Positions 16,021-24,701 are shown, counted from the first letter of the stretch. The stretch: 33,614 nucleotides of DNA from an uncultured Campylobacter sp. (GCA_937990735.1 CALKQT010000010.1:1-33614); one strand, 5' to 3'. Notes: generated by a model not told the origin, from the sequence alone. Translations and numbers: made by a program.

Positions 16021-16638
16021 TTGAAAAATAAAATTTCACTTTTTTTGGTCATTTCGGCGTTTTTGATTTTTACGGGTTGCTCTAAAAATGTGCCCGTAAA
16101 TAGCGGCATAGTACGCACTTCCGAGCCGCTTCACATTATGGAATTTCCGCAAGATAAACTCATAAGCGTAAATTTCACCAATACCTCTACGACGGATTCA
16201 AATTTAACCCAGGTAGTGATTCAGCATCTGCGTGCGGACGGATTTAAGGTCGTAAATAAAAGCGCGGCGAACGTCCAAATCGGCGGCAATCTCAACTACT
16301 TTCGCAAGGCGGATTTTTCGCGCAGATCGTGGGATAATCCGAGATTTAGCTTCGGTATGGGCTTTGGCAGGTATTATAGATATACGGGCGTGGGCATGGG
16401 CTGGGGGATGCCGTTTGGTTATGATCCTTGGGACGACGACGATTATTACAGAGATTATTTCTACGACTCGCAGATTAGCCTCTACATAAGCGTTAAAAAC
16501 AAGGGCGCGTGGAAGGACTACGTAACGAACCTCAACTACCAAAGCATCAAAAATCCGGGCTCTAAAGACTCGGTAATGGATGCACTAAATTTTAAAATTT
16601 ACGAGTATATAAGACAGATGATTAAGCAGGGAAGATGA
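16021..16638 (+). CDS. Lipoprotein with a Gly/Tyr/Asp-rich segment
   Basis: 205 residues from a TTG start with AAAGGAT upstream. Residues 1-20 are a lipoprotein signal (ISLFLVISAFLIFTGC, lipobox Cys20). The mature part has an alpha/beta start (LTQVVIQHLRADGFKVVNKSAANVQIGG), then a segment at about 115-145 rich in Gly, Tyr and Asp (FSFGMGFGRYYRYTGVGMGWG, then DPWDDDDYYRDYFYDSQ). It resembles small Campylobacter lipoproteins of unknown function; I do not assign one. The stop overlaps the next gene's ATG by four bases, so it heads an operon with the membrane protein and LysE-type exporter. Confidence 0.85.
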   Translation: MKNKISLFLVISAFLIFTGCSKNVPVNSGIVRTSEPLHIMEFPQDKLISVNFTNTSTTDSNLTQVVIQHLRADGFKVVNKSAANVQIGGNLNYFRKADFSRRSWDNPRFSFGMGFGRYYRYTGVGMGWGMPFGYDPWDDDDYYRDYFYDSQISLYISVKNKGAWKDYVTNLNYQSIKNPGSKDSVMDALNFKIYEYIRQMIKQGR

Positions 16639-17588
16639 TAGTAAAAGAGAATAAAAAGCCCGTAGCGATGACGCTGGCGGGATCGACGATTTTGGCGCTT
16701 GCTAGCGGATATTGCTACCACGCGGGCTTTGGCGGCGCGGCGCTTTTCGCTTCCGTAGTGGCGGCATTTTGCGCGTTTTTTTGCGCGCTCAGACTCGGCG
16801 CGAAAAATTATTTGCAGATCGGTGAGGATGCTTTTACGATCGTGCGAGGCGCAAATTCCGAGAGCTTTGAATACAAAGATATCGCAAATTTAGGCACAAA
16901 AACCTTCGTCGCGGGTAGAAACAAAACGGAGCTTTTAAATTTTGTATTCAAAAAAATGCCGCAGGCGCAGGACCGCTTTAACTTTTTGCGATTTTACAGC
17001 GACACGGAGGCCACGCTGCCGGGCTCATTTGAAATTTCGATCTACGAGCTGAGTAAAATTTTGCGCGAAAAAGCGGGTCTTTCGCAAAGCTCTGAGGAAG
17101 AGCAGGTCACTCCAAAGACTCGCAAAGGCGCTAAGAGCTGTAAAAAAAGCGCGGGTAGCGGTAAAAATTTTAAAACTAAAAACATTCACGATGAAAATTC
17201 CGCTTCGCAAAATTTCGATGCGCAAAGTTTCTGCGACGCACAAAATTTAGGTGAAAATTCAGGCGCACAGAATTCCCGCTCTACGCAAGATTCCGCCATG
17301 CAAAATTCTAGCGGCGCCGCTGATTTAAACAGCGCGCAGAATTTAGAGGGCGCTTCAAATTTAAACGAACAAAGCCCCGCCGCGCCGAATAATGCCGCTT
17401 CCTCAAATAGCGCCAGCGCGGGCGAAAATTTCATAGGCGCTGAGAATTCCGCCTCGAAAATTTCTGCGGACGATAACAAGTCTGACGCTGCGCCTGAAAG
17501 TGCGGCAGCAGACGGTTTCGATACTACCGATACGGCGATGCAAAGCTCCGCCTGCGAAAGTAAAATAAGTAGGCAGGTGCAGCCTTGA
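16635..17588 (+). CDS. Membrane protein with long Asn/Ser/Ala/Gln-rich tail
   Basis: 317 residues; ATGA overlap with the lipoprotein gene. Two adjacent hydrophobic segments lie within residues 10-55 (LAGSTILALASGYCYHAG; ALFASVVAAFCAFFCALRLG). Residues 58-140 look like a small beta-rich domain after a TM hairpin (YLQIGEDAFTIVRGANSESFEYKDIANLG), reminiscent of bacterial PH-like domains; that is tentative. From about residue 150 to the end the protein is low-complexity, first Lys-rich, then many Q-N-S/F, E-N-S/F and A-S-N units. The tail is encoded by DNA dense in AAAATT words. It overlaps the LysE gene by four bases (TTGA). No function assigned. Confidence 0.7.
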   Translation: MIVKENKKPVAMTLAGSTILALASGYCYHAGFGGAALFASVVAAFCAFFCALRLGAKNYLQIGEDAFTIVRGANSESFEYKDIANLGTKTFVAGRNKTELLNFVFKKMPQAQDRFNFLRFYSDTEATLPGSFEISIYELSKILREKAGLSQSSEEEQVTPKTRKGAKSCKKSAGSGKNFKTKNIHDENSASQNFDAQSFCDAQNLGENSGAQNSRSTQDSAMQNSSGAADLNSAQNLEGASNLNEQSPAAPNNAASSNSASAGENFIGAENSASKISADDNKSDAAPESAAADGFDTTDTAMQSSACESKISRQVQP

Positions 17589-18214
17589 ACTCCTTGCCGA
17601 TCGGAATTTTCTTGCAAGGAGCCGCGCTGATGCTCTCGCTCATCGTCGCGATCGGCGCGCAAAATATCTTCGTCATCTCCCAAGGCCTTGCGAAAAACCA
17701 CGTCGCGGCAGTTTGCACGGTCTGCGCGCTAAGCGATGCCGTATTTACGGCCGTAGGGATATTTTTAATCGGCGGCGCTCTTAAGCAAGGCTCGCTTTTT
17801 ACCCAAATTTTAGGCATAGGCGGGATCATATTTCTGCTCTGCTACGCGCTAAGCTCGTTTTTTAGCGCCTACAGAGGCTCGCATTTTGCCAAGATCCAAA
17901 ACTCTGCAAATAGCCCGCTGGCGCCCGTCGTAGCCAAAGCTCTTGCGGTGACGCTTCTAAATCCGCACGTGTATTTAGACACCGTCGTGGTCGTGGGCTC
18001 GCTCGGCGCTACGATCGCAGATGCCCAAAAGCCGTGGTTTTACGCGGGAGTTATGTTCGTATCGTTTGCATGGTTTTTTGGCTTAGGATATGGCTCGGGG
18101 GCGCTTTCGAAGCTTTTTGCAAGTAGTAGAGCATGGCGTATAATCGACGCGCTAGTGGGGGTTTTGATGCTGTATATGGCTTATCTGATAGCGGAGTTTG
18201 TCTTTAAAATTTAA
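17585..18214 (+). CDS. LysE/ArgO-family amino-acid exporter
   Basis: 209 residues from a TTG overlapping the previous TGA. Six hydrophobic segments and the family signature LSLIVAIGAQNIFVISQGL near residue 17 identify the LysE/ArgO exporter family (basic amino acids, chiefly arginine or lysine). LAVTLLNPHVYLDTVVVVGSL near 120 is the second conserved block and looks like ArgO/LysE proper rather than RhtB. It would export basic amino acids across the inner membrane. Translational coupling to the tailed membrane protein is unusual for this family, since no LysG/ArgP-type regulator is adjacent. Substrate is inferred from family only. Confidence 0.9.
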   Translation: MNSLPIGIFLQGAALMLSLIVAIGAQNIFVISQGLAKNHVAAVCTVCALSDAVFTAVGIFLIGGALKQGSLFTQILGIGGIIFLLCYALSSFFSAYRGSHFAKIQNSANSPLAPVVAKALAVTLLNPHVYLDTVVVVGSLGATIADAQKPWFYAGVMFVSFAWFFGLGYGSGALSKLFASSRAWRIIDALVGVLMLYMAYLIAEFVFKI

Positions 18215-18253
18215 AATTTCACGCTAAAATTCCACACTCTTGATAAAGGATCT

Positions 18254-18742
18254 ATGATGAAAATTGAAATTGAAAGCGGGCTCGAACTAAAAGAGGCCTT
18301 GTGGCGCGTAGAGAAAGCTCTGCGACTAGTGACCGACAAGGACGGCAAAATCACATCGAGCGCGACGCTTTACGTGGGCAAACATTCGCTTTTAAATTTA
18401 CTCGATACCAACCAGATCGAAAATATCCAAAACGCCTATGCGCGCGCCAGGACGGAATTTCGCGCCGAGATGCTGGGCGTGCTGGAGGGCTTTTTATCGC
18501 AAGAGGACGCCGAGAAAGATCCAGAATACGCGCTATTTAATCAGCTCTACCAGATGGCGATGACTGCGGGCAGAAAGAGCGATATTTTTATCCATGTCCA
18601 AGGCATCAGCGAAAACGAGGTCGTGCTGCGCGTATATCAGCGCTTCGAGCTGGAGAGCGGCGAGACTATTTATTACGCAGGCGGTGAGTTTAGCTATACT
18701 CTGGATGAAAATTTCGGCAAAATTTATCGCTACGAAATTTGA
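18254..18742 (+). CDS. Hypothetical cytoplasmic protein
   Basis: 162 residues, start ATG 18254 (or 18257) after AAAGGATCT. Acidic and soluble, with no signal or membrane segment. It has an alpha-helical middle (NIQNAYARARTEFRAEMLGVLEGFLSQEDAEKDPEYALFNQLYQMAMTAG is predicted helix-rich by eye; only short parts are diagnostic) and a beta-rich end (EVVLRVYQRFELESGETIYYAGGEFSYTL). I do not recognise a family. It lies 39 bases after lysE in the same direction and may belong to that unit. Normal codon use and a clear ribosome site make it a real gene. Confidence 0.75.
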   Translation: MMKIEIESGLELKEALWRVEKALRLVTDKDGKITSSATLYVGKHSLLNLLDTNQIENIQNAYARARTEFRAEMLGVLEGFLSQEDAEKDPEYALFNQLYQMAMTAGRKSDIFIHVQGISENEVVLRVYQRFELESGETIYYAGGEFSYTLDENFGKIYRYEI

Positions 18743-19278
18743 TTTTAGCGGTACAGCGTAAGATCGGTGCCGCCTTGATCGTAAATATCGCACTACGCTT
18801 CTTTGTCACAGCGCGTAAATTTAGACGCTCAAAACACATGGCGAGTTTAAATTTAGACAAACTTTCTGCAACGATAGAATTCTTCTCGGTTAAAATTTAT
18901 CGCGATTTCAAATTTAAAGCTGCGTGTAAATTTTTATCCTTCAATACGCAAATTTTACCCTACTGCCCGCCCGCCTTCGAGTTTGCCTTGTTTTACGCTT
19001 GCCGAAATTTTTAAGTCGAGCTCGCATAAAATTTTATTTCTTAGGCACATAAATTTTGTTGGATCGCACTTTTATGCAAAAGAAAAGATAATTAAACGAA
19101 GCTAAATTTAACCAAGGCGCGTATATAGGAAGGCGAGCTCAAAGATGATACGCTAGATGGCGGTTTGCTGCCATTGCTCGCTTTATAAAATTTTTAGGAA
19201 TTAATGCGTGCAAAGAAAACGCAATGCTAAGTAAAAAACTAGGATAATAAGAGCTAGAGATAATGATCGCAAAAGCCG
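18743..19278. other. Intergenic region with no supported gene
   Basis: About 540 bases of AT-rich DNA with many AAATTTA words. A 91-codon open frame at 18739-19014 overlaps the previous stop. It has the composition of translated non-coding DNA (mixed Phe, Lys, Ala with no ribosome site), so I do not call it. The region probably contains decayed genes, as the DUF2892 remnant just downstream suggests. Confidence 0.5.
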
Positions 19279-19386
19279 TTGTTTGGCAGCTGGTGGGGGC
19301 TGGTCGGACTCGTCCCCTTTATCGTGGGCGTCACGGGATTTTGCCCCGTTTGCTACTTTTTAAACCGCTGTTCGTTAAAGCGCTAA
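19279..19386 (+). pseudogene. Remnant of a DUF2892 (YgaP-type) inner-membrane protein
   Basis: In one frame the DNA reads LFGSWWGLVGLVPFIVGV followed by TGFCPVCYFLNRC and a stop at 19384-19386. This is the hallmark end of DUF2892 proteins, where WWGLIGLIPL and TG-CP recur. A TGA at 19264-19266 cuts the frame just upstream, and no matching N-terminal half is found in frame. A shift near 19280 would join it to a nearby ATG at 19263. I take it as a broken remnant; a very short functional gene is less likely. Confidence 0.5.
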
Positions 19387-19443
19387 ATTTAGCCGCGGTA
19401 TGCGGTTTTGTCGTGCGCCGAGAAAATAGCGCGATAAATTTTA

Positions 19444-19491
19444 GCAGCGAAGCGAATGAACTTTAAATTTTAATTATCCGCGCTTCGCTGC
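19444..19491. terminator. Hairpin with 11-base perfect arms
   Basis: GCAGCGAAGCG (19444-19454) and CGCTTCGCTGC (19481-19491) are perfect reverse complements around a 26-base AT-rich loop. There is no T-run on either side. It may be an old terminator of the decayed DUF2892 unit. Confidence 0.4.
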
Positions 19492-19769
19492 GGGATGTTA
19501 AATTTAAACTAGCCCTTTAAAGCTTAAAATTTTATAGCGCGATGCAAGGCGGTAAATTTAATGTGGTAAATTTAGTCTCGTGCCGCCGTCAATCGGCATG
19601 CCGCTATCTAGGTGAAATTTTAGCATACGCCGCTTTCGGCACTCTTGTTGGAGCTGGCTTGCGCTCCGCGTTAGCTATGCCAAACTTTATGATTAATTGC
19701 GCCCGCCTCTTAAAATTCATCTTAAATTTGCTAAAATTGCAGCAAAATTTAAAATTTAAAGGAGCTCAA

Positions 19770-20981
19770 ATGTCAAATATCTTAATCATAGGCGCGGGCG
19801 GCGTGAGCCAAGTCGCGACCGTAAAATGCGCGATGAACGCGGACGTTTTTACAAAAATCACATTAGCAAGCCGCACCAAAAGCAAATGCGACGCGATCGC
19901 TAAGTTTATCAAAGATCGCCTAGGCGTGCAAATTGGCACCGCCCAGATCGACGCGGACGACACCGATGCGGTCGTAAATTTAATCAAAAAAACGGGCGCC
20001 GAGCTACTACTAAACGTCGCGCTGCCGTATCAGGACCTAACTCTCATGGACGCGTGCTCTCGCGCCGGCATACCTTACATCGACACCGCAAACTACGAGC
20101 ACCCAGACACTGCCAAATTTGAATACAAGCTGCAGTGGGCGAAGGACGGCGAGTTTAAAGCCGCAAACACGATGGCGCTGCTGGGAAGCGGCTTTGATCC
20201 GGGCGTGACGAACGTATTTTGCGCCTACGCGCAGCAAAATCTCTTTGACGAGATCGGCGAGATCGACATCTTAGACTGCAACGCGGGCGATCACGGATAT
20301 CCGTTTGCGACGAATTTCAACCCAGAAATCAACCTACGCGAAGTAAGCGCAAAGGGTCGCTACTGGGAGCGCGGCGAGTGGAAAGAAACGGGGCCGATGG
20401 AAATAATGTTCAAATGGGACTACCCGAAAATCGGCGTCAAAGATAGCTACCTGCTCTATCACGAGGAGCTTGAAAGCTTAGTTAAAAACATCAAAGGGCT
20501 AAAGCGAATCCGCTTTTTCATGACATTTGGACAAAGCTACTTAACTCACATGAAATGCCTAGAAAACGTCGGCATGCTACGCATCGATGAGGTAGAGCAT
20601 AACGGCGTGAAAATCGTGCCGATACAGTTTCTAAAGACGCTACTGCCTGATCCTGCGTCGCTAGGCCCTCGCACGAAGGGTAAAACAAATATCGGCTGCG
20701 TGATACGTGGCTTAAAAGAGGGCAAAGAGCGCCAGGTCTACATATACAACGTCTGTGACCACGAGGCTTGCTATGCCGAGACGGGCGCGCAGGCGGTGAG
20801 CTACACGACGGGCGTGCCTGCGATGATCGGCTCAATGATGGTCGCAAAGGGTATCTGGAGCGGCAAAGGCGTCTTTAACATGGAAAATTTCGACGCCAAG
20901 CCTTTCATGGACGAGCTAAATAAGCAGGGATTGCCGTGGGAGATAATCGAAATGAAGCCCGGCGAGAGGTATGAAGTTTAG
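19770..20981 (+). CDS. Carboxynorspermidine dehydrogenase (saccharopine dehydrogenase family)
   Basis: 403 residues from ATG 19770, preceded by AAAGGAGCTC. An open frame extends further upstream to 19542, but that part reads like intergenic DNA. The N-terminal Rossmann motif is ILIIGAGGVSQVATVKCA. It is followed by LASRTKSKCDAIAKFI and the saccharopine-dehydrogenase-like core (GAELLLNVALPYQDLTLMDAC, NTMALLGSGFDPGVTNVFC, YSYTTGVPAMIG-like end as SYTTGVPAMIGSMM). In Campylobacter this enzyme (CASDH) condenses aspartate semialdehyde with putrescine to make carboxyspermidine on the route to spermidine. The decarboxylase gene is not in the window. Length and motifs match the campylobacter enzyme. 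Confidence 0.88.
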   Translation: MSNILIIGAGGVSQVATVKCAMNADVFTKITLASRTKSKCDAIAKFIKDRLGVQIGTAQIDADDTDAVVNLIKKTGAELLLNVALPYQDLTLMDACSRAGIPYIDTANYEHPDTAKFEYKLQWAKDGEFKAANTMALLGSGFDPGVTNVFCAYAQQNLFDEIGEIDILDCNAGDHGYPFATNFNPEINLREVSAKGRYWERGEWKETGPMEIMFKWDYPKIGVKDSYLLYHEELESLVKNIKGLKRIRFFMTFGQSYLTHMKCLENVGMLRIDEVEHNGVKIVPIQFLKTLLPDPASLGPRTKGKTNIGCVIRGLKEGKERQVYIYNVCDHEACYAETGAQAVSYTTGVPAMIGSMMVAKGIWSGKGVFNMENFDAKPFMDELNKQGLPWEIIEMKPGERYEV

Positions 20982-21136
20982 TTTTTAGGCTTGTCTTTTT
21001 CTACTTATACTTCGTTGAAATTTGATTTTCAAACTTGGCAAACTAAGTTTTGGATAAAACCCAAGTAGAGTGGAATGCAGAGCTAGATTTTAGCTCTTTT
21101 ACTAAAAATAGCCAAATTCTAAATAAGGAAATTAAA

Positions 21137-22768
21137 ATGATACAAGATGAATTGGTAAATTTTCTATCAAGATTAGACAAAAAATATGTAGATAGTTTAA
21201 TAGACGTAATTACTGGTAACGGCAATAGAAAGATTGCGCTAGACCCAGCAATTAAAGATTTTTTAGTTACAGAAAAAAATAGTGATATAGCAATCCATCA
21301 TAGAGGAACTATCAAAGTTTTGTTAAACGAATTTTACCAATTCGGTGGCAACTCAATAGCAAATATAATCAGAGGGTTTACGGACAAACTTAAATCGGTT
21401 GATTACGATGAAATATTAGGTGATATATATAAGAGGTTTATTTCAAAAAATGATAAGTTATCATTAAAACAAAAAGAGGAAGAGATTTTATTATTAATTT
21501 TTGGAAAAGATTGGCAAAAAATATCATTTGAAGATGTAAAAAATATATCCATGAAGCCTAATATAAAATTTGGAATATACTCCGATACAACCTCTCAAAT
21601 GGCTATTAATACAATATCGAAATTTAGTATGCTCTTATTAGCAAAGTTGAATCCAGCTATTGCGGCTGGTGATAGCATTAGACAGATATCATCTCCTGCT
21701 TTAAGAGTAGTTATACCTTTTATGATTCAACTAATATGGCTTAAAAATAAATTTCAAAATTTAATCACCGCCTCATCCCCACCGCAACCAGTTAAAAAAT
21801 ATTCCGAGGATGTCTCGACAGACGAGCAAGAATCTCAAAAAGATAGTGATATCTCAAGGGTATCTCAAATTTTCAGCAATACCACAGGAGTAATAACTTC
21901 AAGTGAGCTGGCAACAGGCAACTACATACAATGCACCGTAAGTCCTGAGCTTTTAGCTAAAGTTAAAGATAATCCCAACCTTCTAAGGGGCGTAATAGTA
22001 GAAAACGGGCGATTAGCCGAACATGCGAAATTTCTAAAGCCTAAAAATTTACAAAAGATAGTAACTTCTGGAGTATTATTTAATGTATTATCTACAATAG
22101 TAGCGCAAAAGCATTTAGCTGATATAAGTAAAAAACTTTCAGATATACAAAATAGCATAGATCAAATACTAAAAGATATTGAATTCAAGGAACAAAGTAA
22201 AATCAATATTGCGATCAATAATTTAGCAAAAATATCAAAGACAGCATATATCAAAGATAACCAAGAAGTATCGAATAGGTTGTGTAATGACGCGAGAAAT
22301 TTAGCTGAACTCTCAGAAGCTCTTTTGCTTAAGATAAAGGATAAAATAAATAGTATAGAATACATTGATATATCAGATAAAAAAGTCAAGCGAAATTTTA
22401 TAAAATTGCGAGAGTTGATTGATAAATATAACTCCTGTATCCAGGTTTTATCCAATATATATACAATATTATTTTATATAACACAAAACGAAATTTTCTT
22501 TCAGGACATAGTCGGTATTAAGGAGGAAATAAAGGATTTTAATGTTTTATTGAATAAAATTTATAATACGAAATTTAAAAGAGGTCTTTTGCCGACAAAT
22601 AATCGTAAACTAGCTAACGAAGCCTTTTTGGAAAATAGAAAAGAAGAATTTGAGTGCATGTATGTTAATTTAGAAAATGAACTTAAACTTGTAAATCGAC
22701 CATATACTTTAGCTTTAGCCATAGAAAATGACGAAATTATAGATTGTAGACTCGTGGAGCAGCAATAA
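21137..22768 (+). CDS. YaaW/UPF0174-like domain fused to a helical C-terminal module
   Basis: 543 residues. I choose ATG 21137, with AAGGAA six bases ahead, over the in-frame TTG at 21050, which lacks a ribosome site. Residues 1-205 resemble E. coli YaaW: LNEFYQFGGNSIANIIRG (63-80; YaaW has LQHFGGDSIANKLRG), DIYKRFISKNDKLSLKQKEEEILL (96-119), and PALRVVIPFMIQLIWLK (187-203; YaaW has SAYRVTIPAVLQIACLR). YaaW is about 237 residues and of unknown function. Residues 206-245 are a Ser/Glu/Asp linker. Residues 246-543 start with a short beta-like part (GNYIQCTVSPELLAKV), then a hydrophobic stretch (TSGVLFNVLSTIVAQ, 310-324) and long amphipathic helices (KHLADISKKLSDIQNSIDQI). The gene is far more AT-rich than its neighbours and stands alone, suggesting acquisition. 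Function unknown. Confidence 0.75.
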   Translation: MIQDELVNFLSRLDKKYVDSLIDVITGNGNRKIALDPAIKDFLVTEKNSDIAIHHRGTIKVLLNEFYQFGGNSIANIIRGFTDKLKSVDYDEILGDIYKRFISKNDKLSLKQKEEEILLLIFGKDWQKISFEDVKNISMKPNIKFGIYSDTTSQMAINTISKFSMLLLAKLNPAIAAGDSIRQISSPALRVVIPFMIQLIWLKNKFQNLITASSPPQPVKKYSEDVSTDEQESQKDSDISRVSQIFSNTTGVITSSELATGNYIQCTVSPELLAKVKDNPNLLRGVIVENGRLAEHAKFLKPKNLQKIVTSGVLFNVLSTIVAQKHLADISKKLSDIQNSIDQILKDIEFKEQSKINIAINNLAKISKTAYIKDNQEVSNRLCNDARNLAELSEALLLKIKDKINSIEYIDISDKKVKRNFIKLRELIDKYNSCIQVLSNIYTILFYITQNEIFFQDIVGIKEEIKDFNVLLNKIYNTKFKRGLLPTNNRKLANEAFLENRKEEFECMYVNLENELKLVNRPYTLALAIENDEIIDCRLVEQQ

Positions 22769-22851
22769 CCTCTTTAAATTTCACGTATTGAAAAAAATCT
22801 AATCAAAATTATATACTTATACCAAATACAAATAACAACAAAAGGAAAAAT

Positions 22852-24016
22852 TTGAACTCCTCAAAAACTTCACTATCTTTTTTAGTCGTCCTAAGTGCTC
22901 TTATGGCCTGTACATCGCTATCTACGGACGTATATCTACCTGCTATGCCTACGATGGAGCGACAGTTGCATGGCGATGCGGAGCTCACGATAACGGGCTT
23001 TTTGATCGGCTTTGCTATAGCGCAGCTCGTATGGGGGCCTATCAGCGATAGGATCGGGCGTAAAATTCCGCTTTTCATCGGTATGGCGCTCTTTGCGATC
23101 GGATCGGTAGGATGCGCGATGTCGGACACTATGCTGCGCCCTTTTCTGGCGCGTGTTTCAGGCTGTGGGCGCATGCGTAGGACCGATGCTAAGCAGGGCG
23201 ATGATTAGCGATCTTTTCGGTAGCTCGCAGGCCGCGCAGATGCTCTCTACGCTAGTTATCATCATGGCGATAGCGCCGATAGCGGGTCCGTTATTGGGCG
23301 GCGCGATACTGGAGTTTGGCTCTTGGCACGGGATATTTTGGCTGATGGCGCTAGCTAGCGCGGTTATGTTTGCGATGATTTTTTCTCTGCCAGAGACCTT
23401 GCCGCCGCAAAAGCGCTCCACAAAGCCCATCGTATCGTCTTTTAGAAACTATCTAAGATTATTACAAGACGCCAAATTTATGCGCTACACTCTTAGCGTG
23501 ACGTTTTTCTATGTAGCCGCCTATGCCTTTATCACGGGCTCATCCTTTGTATATATCGATTATTTCGGCATTCCTAGCAAATACTACGGATTTTTATTCG
23601 GCATAAACATCGTGGGCGTCATGGCGTTAAGTTTTGTAAACAAAAAGCTAGTAAAGCACTATGCCCTAAACCGCCTGCTCATAGTTTCCACGCTCGTTGC
23701 CGCGCTTGCGGCCAGCGTGCTGTTTGCGTTTGCGTTTTTCAAAACGGGCGGAGTTCCTGGCGTGATAATCCCGATGTTTTTCGTTTTTAGCATGAACGGC
23801 ATCATCGCTTCTTGCTCCAATGCCGCCGCTCTTGATGGCGTGCCGCAGGAGATGAGGGGCTCGGCCGCTGCGCTCATCGGCTCGCTGCAATACGGCAGCG
23901 GCATCCTCTCCTCGGCGATGCTTGCGGCGTTTTCTGCGGGTACGCCGCGGACGATGTCTTGGATAATAGCGCTGTTTGTTTGGCTAAGCGCGCTCGCAGC
24001 GTATTTAAATAAGTAA
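22852..24016 (+). pseudogene. Bcr/CflA-type multidrug MFS transporter with one frameshift
   Basis: A TTG start at 22852 follows AAAGGAAAAA. The first frame encodes an MFS N-terminus: SALMACTSLSTDVYLPAMP, then IGFAIAQLVWGPISDRIGRK, the family's motif-A region. Near 23150 the frame goes wrong (LARVSGCGRMRR, stop 23206-23208), while the next frame continues perfectly: VFQAVGACVGPMLSRAMISDLFG onward to 24016, with membrane segments 5-12. One extra base (or two missing) around 23145-23158 explains it. Intact, the protein would be about 388 residues, normal for Bcr/CflA drug exporters. Both halves are otherwise well preserved, so the break is either recent or a sequencing error. Confidence 0.85.
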
Positions 24017-24061
24017 ATTTTAAATCGCAGCGAAATTTTATAATTTGCCGTCGAGTTTGGC

Positions 24062-24082
24062 TCTGTTTTAAACAGACGGGCG
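24062..24082 (+). terminator. Weak hairpin after the MFS transporter
   Basis: TCTGTTT-T-AAACAGA (24062-24076), with CCGTC (24048-24052) able to pair with GACGG (24075-24079) as an alternative outer stem. GGTTTCTTAAATTT follows. Low-confidence terminator. Confidence 0.3.
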
Positions 24083-24177
24083 GTTTCTTAAATTTAAACT
24101 CTAGCTAGGCTTAGACCGAAATTTTTAAGCAAACTTTGCTATAATCGCCGAAATTTTGAAAAAATCAAGGAGAAAAT

Positions 24178-24552
24178 ATGAAACTACTTTACGTCGCTTG
24201 CATGCTAGCCGCGTTTGCTTCGGCTCAGACCGAAACTGTGCAGATGCCGGACTTCGCCAAAAGCTCGATGAAGACGCATGAACAGGCCGAAGAAAAACTA
24301 ATCGCAAATGCCCTAAAAGGCGATCTAAGCCCGCTTGCAAGCGATCTAAAGATCGATAAAACGCTAAAAGACGGCGATTCGCTTATCATTAACGGTGCGC
24401 ATTATAGGACCATCGAGGGCGACAGCACGCAGTGGAAAGAGGGCGATGCCGTGCGCCTAATAAGCGGCAACAAGGACGGCCGCTGCCTAAGCTCGATCAT
24501 GCTCAATCTGCGCACGAAAACCGTCTGTAAATTTATGTGCGACGCGTATTAG
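24178..24552 (+). CDS. Small secreted (periplasmic) protein of unknown function
   Basis: 124 residues with a 16-residue signal peptide (MKLLYVACMLAAFASA, cleaved before QTETV). The mature protein is charged and contains a C-terminal part with cysteines (GRCLSSIMLNLRTKTVCKFMC) that could form a disulfide. The section KDGDSLIINGAHYRTIEGD looks like short beta-strands. An extended -10 TGCTATAAT (TATAAT 24140-24145) and AAGGAGAAAAT ribosome site lie upstream, and a strong terminator follows, so this is a single-gene transcript. I do not recognise the family. Confidence 0.8.
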   Translation: MKLLYVACMLAAFASAQTETVQMPDFAKSSMKTHEQAEEKLIANALKGDLSPLASDLKIDKTLKDGDSLIINGAHYRTIEGDSTQWKEGDAVRLISGNKDGRCLSSIMLNLRTKTVCKFMCDAY

Positions 24553-24582
24553 GCGAGAATTTCGTCTAAACCACAAAAATCC

Positions 24583-24616
24583 ACCGGCTCGTCGCAAGTT
24601 TCTTGCAACGACCGGT
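24583..24616 (+). terminator. Terminator of the small secreted protein gene
   Basis: ACCGG-C-TCGT-C-GCAAG (24583-24598), loop TTT, then CTTGC-A-ACGA-CCGGT (24602-24616): fourteen pairs with one bulge and one mismatch, followed by TGTTTCTGC. It lies 30 bases after the stop codon. Confidence 0.75.
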
Positions 24617-24701
24617 TGTTTCTGCTATTTGGCCATAGCATAGATCGCTAAATATATGCCTATGAATAAAACGTTATTATATATTTTTAAAAGCGTTCGT
24701 T

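Noticed and set aside
18739..19014. 91-codon frame after the hypothetical gene at 18254
   Set aside because: Starts inside the previous gene, lacks a ribosome site and has Phe/Lys-heavy composition from AAATTT words.
19542..19769. N-terminal extension of carboxynorspermidine dehydrogenase
   Set aside because: The Rossmann motif begins right after ATG 19770, which has an ideal ribosome site; the extension reads as intergenic DNA.
21050..21136. Upstream TTG start of the YaaW-like gene
   Set aside because: No ribosome site before it, whereas AAGGAA is well placed before ATG 21137.
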